Assembly (NCBI GenBank): GCA_030765625.1 | Contig: JAVCCF010000009.1 | Location: 1-42,249 of the forward strand | Source of the DNA: Candidatus Tenebribacter burtonii | GTDB lineage: Bacteria > Cloacimonadota > Cloacimonadia > Cloacimonadales > TCS61 | Length of the DNA: 42,249 nucleotides | Direction: 5' to 3' | In this document: positions 9,801 to 24,800 of the stretch, in pieces | Layout of the letters: each line of letters starts with the position of its first letter | How positions within the stretch are numbered: the stretch's first letter is position 1 | The notes under the pieces: model-generated | The model's database searches: none | What the model was told of the DNA's origin: nothing | The model's input: the letters and a program-made list of their open reading frames with translations, nothing else | Position numbers and translations under genes: made by a program

Positions 9801-12800
9801 TTACATTGTAGGTTCCATATGCAAGATTATCTACAAGTAACTCGATTGATAGTATATCTTCAACAGTTGTTACTACTGTTGATACTCCTGATGGATCGGT
9901 AACTGTTAATTCTGCTGACATTATACCTGATCCAACATTTCTATCATCTGTATCTACAATATCAGTAAATGTTGCTAGTACATTTACCACCTCATTAATT
10001 GTAAATTCTTCACCATCTTCCGGAGTTACAAATGTAATCTCTGGTGATTGTGTATCTAAACCATAACTCTGGTTAGATTCAGATGTATTACTCCAGATAT
10101 TCGTTGCAAATACCTGTAATCTAACTGCTGTCTGGTCTGTAGGTACAATGCCTGCGTTCAATACGACCTCATAAATTCCATCTTCATTTGGAGAGAGTGT
10201 AATCGGTCCTTGTATCACAATGTTATCTGGCTCACAGTATACATTTGCAACTACACCATCAAATGCTAATGTCATTTCTGGGAAAGTATCAACAGTGAAG
10301 GAAAGAGTGTTAGCATTTTGAGCATTTAACCACCAACCAGCATCCGGCTCTATGAACTGAACTGTAGGTGCAGGACCGGCGATCTCAAACTCATAACTTA
10401 CAGAACCAACGTTTCCAACATAGTCTGCAATAGTTGCCACAACAACATAATGTCCAGGATAAAGTTCATTACCCGCATCATGAACAAATGATCCGTTGGT
10501 AACTTCACCTTCAATTGGATCACCATTTAGTGTAACTGCTACTGATGCTGCATCAATTCCGCTAGCACCAGTGTAATACCATTGATGACCAAAACCTCCC
10601 TGATTTGTAAGCTTAATGAATCCAGGAACATCTTCAAAGCCAACTGCTATCACTATGTCAGTACCATATGCAAGAGAATCAGCAACGAAATCTAATGGAT
10701 CTTCATCAATGATTGGCAATTCACCTTCACCTGGATCAAACCTACCATTTCCATTTAAGTCAACCCAATCCCAAATGCCGTTGTGATTTTCATCAACCCA
10801 ATCTTGATCTTCGTTAATACCATTTATAGGATCTTCATTAGTTAGGCCATCACCATCATTATCAATTCCATCACCTATTGGTGAAATTGCCCAAACAACC
10901 GGAGCACTATAATCGAAACTATAGGTTTGCTCTGATATTGTGCTGATAGCATAGTTATTTTCGGCATAGACCAATAATCTAACACCAGTTGCCTCAGGTG
11001 ACAATAATTGTCCAAATCCTACCGAGTAATCATAAATATTACCATTAACATTAATGTAATCTAATTCCATTATCTGGAATGGATAAGATGAGCAATGATT
11101 AGTAATTTCATATAATTCAATCCAAACACCGTCATGTGGCATTGTATTACCTTCATCTACTTCTACAGTGAATGTTAAATCTGTATTATTGGTTGGATTA
11201 AGCCACCATCCATTTTCAAATCCAGTAAATGTAATAGCTGGACCATCAAGATTAACGGTGTAATCAACATCGAGAGAATTATACAATGTAACATTATTAA
11301 CTGCATCCCATCTTACGGTGATCTCTCCAACATCTCCATCATCATAACCGAGAGTAAATAATTCATCCATAGTAATTTCATAGGATATTACATCTCCAGT
11401 AACGATTAGGTTTTCATAATTAATAACAAGATCATCACAATAAGATGAATTGAAATGCAATTCAACATCAAATAGATCAGTTTGAAGATCTATAATTGTT
11501 GCTTCTACAGTTCTATTGATCGCTGTAATCTGACCTACACTTGGATTAGAAATAACAGGTGCATTAACATCAACATAGAAGCTTTGTTCAACAATCGCAG
11601 AATAACCATTCATTGTAACAATGGATGTAATAACGTGAAGACCTTCAGGAAGGATTTCACCATCTAAAATGGTTACTCCATAAATACCTGTTATGTCATC
11701 AATATCGTAGAATGTAACAAATTGATCATCAAATGAAATATCTTCATGAACAATTTCAATACCATCAATGAATATTGAAATATCCAGATAATCAGTTGAA
11801 GGAACTACGTAAGTTCCAGTAGCAGGATCATATAATGTATATGCTCTGAAGTTAAAGTCTATAGGATCATTTCCTTCTCCACCCATAGTCCAGAGTTCTG
11901 TTCCATTAATGTATTCAGGATCTGCCCACACAAATTCATTCTCAAGATTCACATTAACAGATTGAATGATTGAATAAATTCCTGTTTGTAATACCATACT
12001 GAATAATGCAATATCATCTTCGATAACTACATCAACATCAGTTTGTATCTCATTATTCACAGTTACAAAGATATCACCATCATCAACTATGCCAGTTAAA
12101 GCAATTGTGAAGTCTGATGATGCAATTGTTTCTTCTGCACTTCCTAAGGATCCCATTATAGCTTCTTGGCCACTTAATGCGAAATAATAATCAAGAATTG
12201 GAAGCTCATCATCGACATGAACAGGTTCAAAGTAAATTGCACCTTCTCCACCATCAAGCGGTACGTTCAATGTCATTGTATCATCTTCTGAAGTCATTGT
12301 TCCATTACTACCTGAACCAGCAGATAATGTATATGATCTTAAAGTTGCTTTCTCAAGTTGAACTTCATTATCATCAAGATAAACTGACCATACATCAATA
12401 TTGCGGCCATAAGCATTTGCAGGTTCTACAACAATGCTTACATCTGCTGTAAAGTTAGTAGGATCACCAACATTTACAATTGGTTCCAGCAATTCTACAA
12501 CAGTAACTTGAGATGCATCTAGAACCTCATTCATTGCAGTAACAAATGGAACTGTTTCAACTACTTGATCAATATGAACAACATCATTATAATAAATAAC
12601 AGCGTCTTCATTGGTTGGAAGAATGAACATTCCACCCATATCATCACTATAAGTTGTTGTTAGTTCTGGCATTACATCTGTATCAACACCATTTAATTTA
12701 ACTGCAACAGCTCTAAGCATGATTGTATTACCAGGAATTCCCATATTGTCTGCATTGAAGTCAGCAGCCCACAGATCCACTTCATTTTCTGTTACAATTG

Positions 12801-15800
12801 GTTCATATGTTTCTGCAAATTGTTCCCAATCTATTCCATTAAGACTGAATTCAAATCTTACATGATCTGTTAAGTTATCAATGCAATCTTTGGTTACAGC
12901 AAATATTTTATCAACATTTGCATATTCCTCATCAAAATCAAAACCGGAAATAATTGCAAATGGTTCTGCAAATGGTATCATGTTGATCAAGATATCTTCA
13001 TAACTTTCGTTACCAACATTATCATAAACGGTTGCTCTCAATAAATAACTATCTATTAGATATCCACTTGTATTCCATACAGTTTCATATGGTTCTTCGA
13101 AATCTTCACCAATAATTATGAAACTTTCACCCTGTTGCACACTGTAAGAGAATACTACTCTTTCAACTCCGGAAGCTTCAAGGTATATCTGACCACCAAG
13201 AGCATCATAGGCTTCTGCAAGAACATCAACTTCCTGACCGATCATTATATCAACCTGATCAGTGAAATCAGTCACTTCATTAACCTCTACAAAGTTTACT
13301 TCTGGAACACCAGTATCGTACAATACGTTAGTGAAAATTGCTTCAGCAACATTACCATCTACTATAGCTAAATCTCTTACAGAGAATCTGAAATCATATC
13401 TTCCATCAGGAACAATTCCATCCAGGTCTGTAAGATCTACGTTGTATACATCACCATTAAAGATGAATGCACTGGCTATATTAAGATCTATCCATTCAGG
13501 ATTGACATCAGAACGGTATTCGAGCATAAATGATGTCTCGTCTACTTCATCATCTGTTACAACACTGAACTCAACCAGATATTGATCACCATTGAACATT
13601 CCATCTGTATCTGGTAATGCAGAAATAATTTCAATTTCGAAATCATTATCTATAGTAACAAGAACAAAATCAACAGGTAGTGCACCATTTTCTGAGAGAG
13701 CTTCATGAGGAGCTACACCAATATGGTATTCACCGCTTGCTAATTCATCTACATTTACTGTAAGTGTTGTACCACCAATACCCAGTGGATCTAATTCACG
13801 CCAATCGGTACTTTCAACAGTTTTTACCAGATATTCAATATTTGGTATGTTCTGTCCATTCTGTTCTTCTTCACCTTCAACTGACGTTACTATTTCTATA
13901 TCACCAGTTATTCTATTTGGAATCTGACCATTAACTGGTAGAATTCCAGCAACTGAGACTATAGTAATTATTGTATTTTCATCTGTTACTTCATAAGCAT
14001 TAGATACATATTCTTCGGTATTTAACACAATGTCTGTAACTGTTGCTCTGAATTCATAATAAGCACCATATTCAAGATCGGCAGGAATTTCCCACTCATA
14101 TGTATATGGAGCTACGTCTATTGCGGTAATGGCAATCCATTCACCATCAACCATTCTATAATCATAAGTTACGGTATTCATACCGGAAAGTAGATCGCTA
14201 GCTTGTGCATTAAGTAACACAACTTCTTCTCTTTCCAGGTTTGTAACTTCTACACCAGCTTTTTCTACAATCATATCTCCAAGTGGTACATCGTTATCCA
14301 CCAGAATATCATCTGAAGATTCAAAGGTTACAGTTTCTTCATGATAGACAGTACCTCCTACAACGGAAGCAACCACTGTAACATCAGTACTGATCACATT
14401 CTCAAATAAATGTGCCAGTTCTTCAGTGATCACTGTAAATGTATGTGATTGTACAGGATCTGAATTAAGTGTAATCACAACTTCATCCACTCGTTCCCAA
14501 TCTGTGAGAACCAATGATACATGCAGATCATCACCATCTTTCATATAATCATTAATACCAATTGTTGAGTTATCAATTTCTGTAGATACAATAGTTGGTA
14601 CTGCTCCGATATCGAATGATTTTGTAAATGGAACAGCAGCTAAGCCAACTCTATCAGTTGCATTAACTGTATAGGTGATGAAATTCATATTTGTAGGAAC
14701 TTCAATCAATTCATCCCAGATTGCAAGAACACCATCAAAGCTGTCAGCAGCTATTGAACCGGTAATTCCATATCCTTCTAAGAATATATCTTCAGCAAGT
14801 AAACCAGAATGTGCATCACTTAAATCTGCAGTTATCTGAATAATTGTACCTTCTGTAATATATTCTGGATAAACGATTGTGTAACCAATATCTGTTATCA
14901 CTGGTAGATCGTTATCAACACCAACAAGCTGCAGTCTTTCAGACATATTCTCGTGGATATCATAAGCTTTAACTAATATCTCTTCAATTCCACTCTCTAC
15001 AGCAACAACAAAGTCAAATGGACCAGCTGTAACTATAGCACCAGTTGTAAATTCAGCATCAGTTCCGATTAATACAGAATTATGATAGAATTCTACATAA
15101 TCTATATCGTTAGGATAAACATTTGTATGAATTTCAGCTTCTACAGAAACATTTGTTTCACCACTTATCCAAACATCCGGACCTGTAATACTTTCCGGAA
15201 TAGTTATACTGAATATCTCCGGTCCTGTATTATCTTCAAGATGAATTATTGGAGTAGTACCACCATTAGCTATGAACTCTTGTAATGTTCGTGTTGTTCC
15301 ATAAATATCTTCAGTTTCTATAACTATCTGAATATATTCATTGAACAGATAATACGGATATACTGTCCAATTGAGTGTAAATGGAGCTTCTATCCAATCT
15401 GGAATTGCTGTACCCTCTTCATCTCCAAAATACATCCATCCAGAAATTGGATTTTGTGATTCATCTACAAATCGATATGAATAACGAACCAAGTGTACCA
15501 TATCTACTGCAATTTCAGGATAAAGCAGTGCATCGAAACTATCGATGCTGATATCATAAGATTCACCTCGTTCAACTGTATCCAAAATCACACCTACTGT
15601 GTCTTTTACACTATATACTGGAATGATCATATCTCTATAAAGATCCAGAAGAATAATAGATTCACTTGTTCCAGCATCATAATAGCTGATCGCTTTTATT
15701 TCATAAGAACCATCAACACGATCGTCAGTATCCCATACACCACTTACTTCTGCTTGATAAATCTGCATGAAATCTATATAAGTCCAATTATCAGGAGTAC

Positions 15801-18800
15801 TAAAGTCTCCTTCATCAAAGCTTATGAAGTCAACGTCGCCAGGTCCTTTATAGAAGAATTCTACTCCTATTGGAAGCACAGCTAGATGTGGAATATAAGC
15901 AAATATCGTAGCTTCATTACCACCAATTAATTCATCGATCTCTGGTGGTGAAGCATTCCAATTTACATAATGAGATACTGTCTCTTCTAACACCTCATCT
16001 TCCACAACTAACATTTGAGTAGCAAGAGGAACCCCATATTGTAGTGTCATGAAGAGAGGTTCAAGTATCATCAGGTTGCCTGTATGATCAAGATAATCTA
16101 CTATATCAATAGAGATAGATAGTGGGATAGACTCTAAACCATTAATAAGATATTGCTGCATTTCTTCTGATGGTGTCCAACTGAAGCCAACAATACCTTC
16201 TACATTATCAACACTTATATCTGTCATCACTGTATCAATAACAGTTGTTGCTTCGTCATACACTATTTGAACGCTTATTGGATCAGCAATATCTACACCA
16301 ATCAATTCATAATAACTAAGTTCAAAATCAATTGTTTCATCATAGACAGCTACCCAATTTGGATGAGAACTAGATGTAAGAACAAGTTCAGCAGGAGCTG
16401 TTCTATCCAAATATAGAGCTTCATATTCTTCAGGTGTTATAGTAGTTGAATTTCCTGCAAAATCTACAGCTGTAACTTCAACTCCATAAATACCATCAGA
16501 AATTTCATCGAAATGAACCTCAAGGAATGTGAGCAAGTCTACTATTCCATCAACACCTGTGCTAGTTGCAAATTTTGTGATATCACCTTCGGAATCGTAG
16601 ATCCTTCCTTCAATATAAGCTATATCATTAATTGCAGGATGTAACGCATCATTAACATATGTCATATTAAACAAGATGCTATCATTTTCAACATTCATTG
16701 TTAAATTATCTTCATAAGTTTCCAGTGGACTTACAATAACACTAACAGCTGGTGCTTCATTATCAAGATACAATTCAGCGAGAGCTGTATAATTGTCATT
16801 ACCTTGATAATCTTCTCCGAGAGCACGAAGATAAATGTGATCGAAGCCTGCTGGCAATGTCCACTCACCACTTTCTACTTCAAACATACCGTTATCTGGT
16901 GGTGTGACTGCAACAGAGTTAATGTTAACCCAGTTTACATCATCAACACTATATTCAAATGTTACAGTTGCAACATCTAATACTTCTGCTAAACCAACAA
17001 TCAAATTGTTATCTGTTGTTGATTGTGCAAACACATATAGATCAGAAACAAGGTCAATACCATCAACACTTAAGAATGTAAGTTCCGGTGCTGTTACATC
17101 ATCATAAATAATAGTAACAATACCAGGATCATCATCTGTATTACCGATCTCATCAGTTGCAGTAACTTTGAATTCATAATAACCTTCTGTTAAACCGGAT
17201 GCATCTAAAGTAACTTCAGTATAATCAACTGTTGTAGCTACATCATCTATTTCAATCCATTCAGATGCTGGTTCAGTTACTGCACGATATTCAAATAGAG
17301 CTGTAACAGCTAGATCGAAATCGAATGGTGTAATATCAAATGCTCTGATAGTAAGAAGTTCTTCCGAGCTATCTACGATGTAATAATTAGCAGCGAGATC
17401 ACCATTGATATAAGTGATTTCCATTTCTGCAAAACTACCATCTACATTAAGTATATATTCTTCTGATATACCATAGTTACCAGCTACATCATACGCATAA
17501 GAACGAAGGAAATACATTGCATCTTCCTCATCATCCTCATCAATAAAGCCATCACCATCGTTATCAATTCCATCATTAATAGGATCTGCGACATCCCAAT
17601 CTACAAGATATTCACCTGAGATCTCATCTGAACCGCCAAGTGAAATCCATTGTCTGTTTTGAGTTGGAATACCATTAATATCAACAGTATCTTGACCACT
17701 ATACTGATATTCAACTCTTATTATATCTTCATCTGCTACCAGTAAGCCATCTACATCTGTAATCATGTGTAATGTGCTACCTGGTTGGATGATCTCTACA
17801 CTTGTAATAGTATTCATCACAGCTGTTGGTGCAGTATTATCAATATGAAGATCTGTTATTTCTGCCAATATATCATAAAGAACTACTCCAAATTCATCAA
17901 GAGCTACTACTCTGAATGAATAAATACCATCTATCAGTAATTCAGTGTTAAGATATGCCATATACGGAGAAGTAATGATCTCTTCGAATCCGTTAGGATG
18001 AACAAAAGCTTCAGCTAATTCATTACCATCAATAACACCATTATCATTAAGATCAGCGGCAAATTTAATATCATCATAAGTTGCAGCTGCACTTAAAATA
18101 ATTTCATCTTCCCAGGCATCTACACCATTCCAAGTGAGTTCTACCAATTCCACAGACCCATTGTATAAATGAATACCCGGAACAAATGACAGATCATCAT
18201 ATCCTGGAAGTTCGTCTCTATAAAGATGCATGTATATAACAGGATCCTCGACTGGAGGAGTTGTGCTTATTTCCTGCCAGCTTCCATCAGCATAATATTC
18301 AAATCTAACTTCATCAACATATTCATCACCTTTAGTGATATCACCAGCAAGATTCAAATATTCACCCACAATATCACCGGTACCATGACTGATAATATCT
18401 GTAACAACTTCATCACTATAGATATATACTTTTAGATCATACATTGCAGTAAGTTCTTCATCAGTTAGGGTTCCATCAAAAGCTATACCATTGCTATCTG
18501 CTACTGCATCACCTTCTAAGTTACCTCTAAAGTCGTTAGCAACAAAGGCATAGTAATGATAACCTTCTTCAACATCAAGCCCTTGATATAAGATATCAAA
18601 CCCATAATAACCATATTCATCAGCTTCATGGTCATATAACAAACCTTCATCCCACATAATACCTTCAGGACCTTCATCAGCTGAATATCCATGATAAAGC
18701 ATTAATGGTGAACTAAGGTCAGTTACAGGATCGGTGATCCAGGCAGGAATATCATCCCACTCTTCACCAATTGCTGTAGTAGAAAGTAAGTCTAATGGGT

Positions 18801-21800
18801 CAACATCATCTTGATGAACACGCATTTTCAATTGAGAACCTTGAGGATCAATAAGCGGATTGTATATTATCTCAATCTCATTTCCTACTAATTCATGTAA
18901 TGTGCTTGTAGGAGAATTAAAATCTCCATAAGCAACTTCTGTAATTGGAACAGATGGAGCTTGATTATCTACATAAACAGGATCAACAATATCAACAACT
19001 GTTACGTTGCCAACGTTATCTTCAATTGTTGCTCTTAAGTAAACATCACCTTCGAATGAGCCGCCAACATAAGCCGCTATCGAGCCACCTTCAGTTTCCC
19101 AATTAGTATATACAATAGTAGAATCTATACCATTAACATTAACACCTACTATCGCTTCAATCCAGGCATCAGCGCCATCAAAACTCCATTCAAGATATGG
19201 AGATGTGGTATCAAGATCATCATCAATATATCCAAACTCATAGATGTTACCCTGACTCCATGTAACAAATTCAGTTCCTTCATTAAACACAACTGTTGGA
19301 GCAAGATAATCTACCTGCATCCATGCATCATGACTATTCACATGCGGAGGCAAAGCTCCGAGGTGTTCATCTGTGATAACCACGAAGAATTCATAAATGT
19401 AATCTGTACCGTCGTAATTCCCACCATTTGTGTAAATGTCTTCTGTTGGCACGATCCTAACAGTTGTTCCAGAAATTTGTGCAATAGGAATGTAACTGGC
19501 ATCTTCTGGGAAGTCAGGATTTATTATTGTATTATTTGTTACAGGATAAACTCCAAGAGTATCACCTGTAGCATTATCAATTTTTGTATACCAGAATCCA
19601 ATACTTGCTGCACCATCAAGGTTGTTAAATTCAGCATCTATTCTGAGATTATACAAATCAGTTATTGGATTATCAGGTCCGAATTCTTCTCCATCTGAAA
19701 TTAGTGTTGCATCATCCCAATTTGGAACATCAAAATTCCACAATGTAAGGCCATAGTATATTTGTGATGCGTAAGTTCCAATAGTGAAGTCATAAGAATC
19801 AGCTTCTGAAGCATTACCGACGTAATCGTAAGCAATTACATCGAGTGTGAAATCACCTGGAACCACTTCGCCATCATAATCCCAATCTACAGAAGCAGTT
19901 TGTCCTACAGGATTAGTTGGTAAATCACCAATTAGAGTTTCAGTATAACCATCTCCTGTAATTACGAATTCTATATAATCAGCATCTGGCCATAAACCAC
20001 AATCAGCAGTGAATGTAGCAACATTAAGTGATGGAACATAATAATCGTAATAAATCGGATCAGGAATAGTAACGTCTTCCGGAACCGGAGCGATATTATC
20101 TGTAACCATAACAGAGATGATCGTATCAGTTACTGCATCAGCAGCATTACTGGTAACTTCTGCTCTTAAGAACCATCTTCTTGTAGCATCAAGCCCGTAA
20201 TGTGCGGCTAATGTATCAGTATAGTTATAACGTTCAAGCATATCCGGATTATCAGCAAGAACATCCCAAACAGCTTCATAAGGAACCGTATAATCTGGAA
20301 GCCCTTCAACTGAGAATAAATCTCCAGTCCAATCTGCATCATTTTCAAATTCATATTCTCCACTATTATCGGTATCGAAATACAATTTGAAATCAACATG
20401 ATTTACCATACTGAGTGGATCACTAACCAGTGCTCTAAGAAGATGAACATCATCATCAGAAGTATTAAATGCATAATCTTGTAATTCATCTACAAATACC
20501 ATAATTTCTGCAGGAGCCCAAGTGTAGAATAAAGGTTCTGTAAATTCACCTGTATTAACTACAAAATCTTCAGTTGTAATATTGATATCATAATAACCTT
20601 CAGCAAGGTTGTGAGCAGAATATGTAGTGAAGGAAAGCTCTACATAACCATCTACTAGATCCAAAACAAAACCAGCATTAAGATCAGCTAAGACAGCTGG
20701 ATCAACCGGAGTTTCCGGTCTTGCAACTATTTCCATAGTAGCATCTCTCAATCCAGAACCATCTACAACACCCTCAACGATATCAGGATCAGCAATAGGA
20801 ATTCTAATGCTTGTCCAATCTGTATCATCGATCAGATCTGTAGGTGGATAACCATATACCACAGCTTCAAAATCTGGAACCGGTTCTTCATTATCAATAT
20901 CGAATTCTATAATATGATCTTTAGTATGTCCATAAATATTACGGTAGTTGATATTAAGATCTGCTGCAACCATAGAAGCAACACCAACATCAAGTTCTGT
21001 TGCTAATACTGTCCAAACAGCATGTCTATCTGTGCCAGTTCCTGTAATTATTGGAGCATTTGTATAGGAATCTAAAACAGTCAAGCTTCCATTCTCAAGA
21101 ACGAACCAGTCATTTAGATCCCAACTATCAATATTCAAGCCATAAATTTCATTTACTAATGTAAAGTCAGCTTCAACAGTGAATGACTCTTCATCAGGAT
21201 TAATTATGCCATCAACATCATACGGATTAGCATAAATTTCTACATTATCTATATCAAAACTTATTCCATCAACAACAACTTCCCAGCTCAATTCATCATT
21301 GAATACCGGTATAGCACCAAATGGATTACGTTTTGTGTGTACTGTGAAATCAAGTACCGTTTCACTATTTATAGTATCATCAGCAATTACAGGGAAGGTT
21401 GCAACCCATTGGCAATAATATAACGATGTAGTGTCTATAACTGCTGCACCAATCGTAACGCCAGGTATTGCATCAATCCATATTTCTTCGATAAATGCTT
21501 CATATTCACAAGTAATATACACCTTAACTTCTGCAGGTACACCATGTGAAATATAGTTTGTTAGAATATCACCTTCCGGTAATTCTGTAAATAGTTCTGC
21601 ACGTCGGATTACTGGGAAGATAGGTCCATCACCAGTGATCTCAACAAATCTATCTGCAACTGTTGGATCATTTCCAACAACATCTGTTAAGGTTACTGTT
21701 ATCAATTGTGATGTAATTTCATCACCATCTAAATGCAGAGTAATATGTAAACTATCTAAAGTTGCAACCCAATGTCCGCCTGTGTAAACAATATCAGCAG

Positions 21801-24800
21801 GATCGACAATGGCAATATTATCAAAGCCGTAAACGGTATAGCCACTTGAAACAATATCAGCAAACTTATAGAGGTCTTCTATTTCAACTGTTGGTTTAGT
21901 TAGAGGATCATCAAAACCGGAAACATCATCAAATGTGATCTCAAGAACTCCTAAAGTATCACCAGGATTAACATAACCTTCTTCTGAATAACCAAGTGTT
22001 TCACTCCAGATATGTATTCCATTAAATACAAATTCAGGTGACGTATTATCAATTATGATGTAACCATCAACATCACCGGAAATATATTCCTGATATGTAC
22101 TAGGACGTGTAGGATCGGTGTAATCGATTCTATAATTAATTTTATATTTGAATGGAAGCGGTCCCTCTGGAATACTTGCATCAACAAATAATGTACCATC
22201 AAGGTAATATACCCCTTCAGTTCCATTATAAGCTAATTCCACCCATGTATCATCAGCATCACCTTGGAAATAATCTTCTAAAACATACAAATGTTCAACG
22301 GTGATAGTAACATCATCACTGAAATTATCTGTTAATTCCAGAGCAATACCAACTCTTCCTTCTGCTCTAAGATAAGGAGAAGTAGTAGTATCGGTATATT
22401 CTCCATAATTACCAGCCGCATCATCAATCTGGAATACTTGTAAAAACTCGATGTTCACATCATTATATTCTGCAACAAAGTGCATTGTAATTGTTGGTCC
22501 AACTTCTTCATAACGCGAAGAAGTTGAATTACCACCAACTGCATAATTATAATGACCAACCAGGTCTTCAACTTTTTCCAATTGTACTACAAGACTACTG
22601 CCATCATTTACTGCAAATGAGTCATCTGCAGTAATTTCCCAAATTGCTTTATCAACAGTTGGATAAGAATGAATAGCAATTGACCATCCGGCAGGAACCG
22701 TTGGTATTGTTGTTGCCAATGTATCAAAGCCAACACCAAAATAGTCTTCTATATATGTTTCGAGGTATATTGCACCCTCTAACCATGTAATACTAAGATC
22801 ACCAGGATCTACTGATAACGCAAATTCAACTTCGTAATCCAATGGAGCTATCGTAGACATTGATAGTTCTGAATAAGTTGTCATATTTCCAATTCCGTAA
22901 GTATCCATATATTTTGGAACTTCCAAGTCTACCTGGATTTCTTCTAAAGATGCAAGCAAGCCAGTGCTGAATGGATCATCGTATTGGAAATCAATTGGTA
23001 CTAATTCACCATCTTCATAAGCATTCCAAACAGATTGGAAATCAGGTATGATATCCCATTCTGCGAAATGTGTATAAATGGTTACAAGAGTTGAATCACT
23101 ACCAATATGAACCCAAATGCCTTCATCGGTTATGGTCACATTGTCCGGTAAAGTCCAAATTTCTGGAACATTATCAATGATATAATCGAAATCTGCTTTG
23201 ATGTTAATCACAGGTAATGTACTCATAACCAGATATTCTGAAATTACATTATGTTCCGGAGCAAACCAGCCGTCAGGATCTATACCACTGTAATCCATTT
23301 CCGGCACTTCTCCGTAAATAGCAACTTCATAATTATCAAGCACAATGATGTCTCTATTATAAGGATAAGGATCTGCTTCAAAACCATATCGTGATTCTAC
23401 ATAAAGTTGGAATGGAATAACTTCATAACCAGCAAGGAATTCTAATGCAGCAATTGCAACATAATCTATAGCTGATTCATCCCATCCATAAGTATAAGTA
23501 CTCGTTCCATCGAGATTATCTACTGGTGTACCAATCAAAGTAGGATCAGGAACTGTTATATCTATAGCCATATAATCTATAGATAGATCAATATCCCAAG
23601 GATCAAGATGATCTGTAATTGCTGTGATCACTGCTTCAATAGTAACTTCAGAAGTAGAATTATCTAATGGAATTACATCTGATACTTCTCCATTAACATA
23701 GAATAGCAGACTACTAACTGTTGGTTGAGTATCAACTTGTTTAGTTAATGAAGCTTCTCCGTTACCTACTTTGTCTGTTGCTGTAACGGTTATTATGCCA
23801 TCATTAACCTCTGTATGCGGAGTAAGCCCTGTAACATCAATTGACCAGGTTGCTAAACCCTCAACGTAAGTATCAGGATTTCCATTAAAATTAATATCTA
23901 TTGTTGTTAGATCAAGATATATATCACCTATATCAACTTCAGCTTCAGGATCAATAACGTTTGCAGTGATTAAGATTACTGGGTAAAGATCTTGATCAAA
24001 TGTAATAGCACTTATTACAGGTTCTACAATATCTATCTGTAATGCACCATCACTAACTTCTGTTGTGAAATCAAGGCTATGATCATATTCATGATAGATA
24101 GTAACAGTAGCAATAACTTCTGCTAAGTGCGGCAATGAGTTGCTATTTACAGCTTCCAGAATAATGCTATTTGCATCTTCATCTAATTCTGTATCTGGAA
24201 TAGTAAGAATTTCACCAGCTAAATAGGTTATTGTACCATAATAAAAATCTGTATTCAGTGAAATATCTAACGAATCAATTCTTTCGGAATCTGTAAGATC
24301 AAATGTTAAATTAGCTTCTTGCCCACTCTTCAACCAATAAGGAACTGCAGGAACTGTGTTGTTAGTAATATCTAAAGCGGTTAACAATGGAATTGGACCG
24401 ATATCCCAGGTTACAGTATCTGAGTTTTCATTTGCCACTTTATCTTCAATAGTGGCAGTGAAATCTAAAATTCTTGTAGGATAATCTGCAAGAATAGTTA
24501 CTTCCCAAAGAGTATAATATTCTTGGGTCAGATATGTTGAACCTGTTATTGTGTGTGGTTCACTTCCCCAAATATCACCATCATACTGATAATTAAGTAC
24601 AATATCACCTGCAAAAGCAGGGTCTATAGTAATATTAACTGTTGTGAATGCAGATTCACCGTTCAAAATATTACCATAACCTCCATCATTATCAAACCAG
24701 TGAATTGATGCACCATCACCAGTTGCACCATCATATGTAAGTTCATAATAATAAGTACCACCTATAATATTTGTAGCAGCATTAACGGTAACTCCAAGGG

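Noticed and set aside
7859-10382. Regularly spaced repeats considered as a CRISPR-like or minisatellite array
   Set aside because: The repeats are 624-640 bp, in frame and encode protein modules. There are no short direct repeats with unique spacers.
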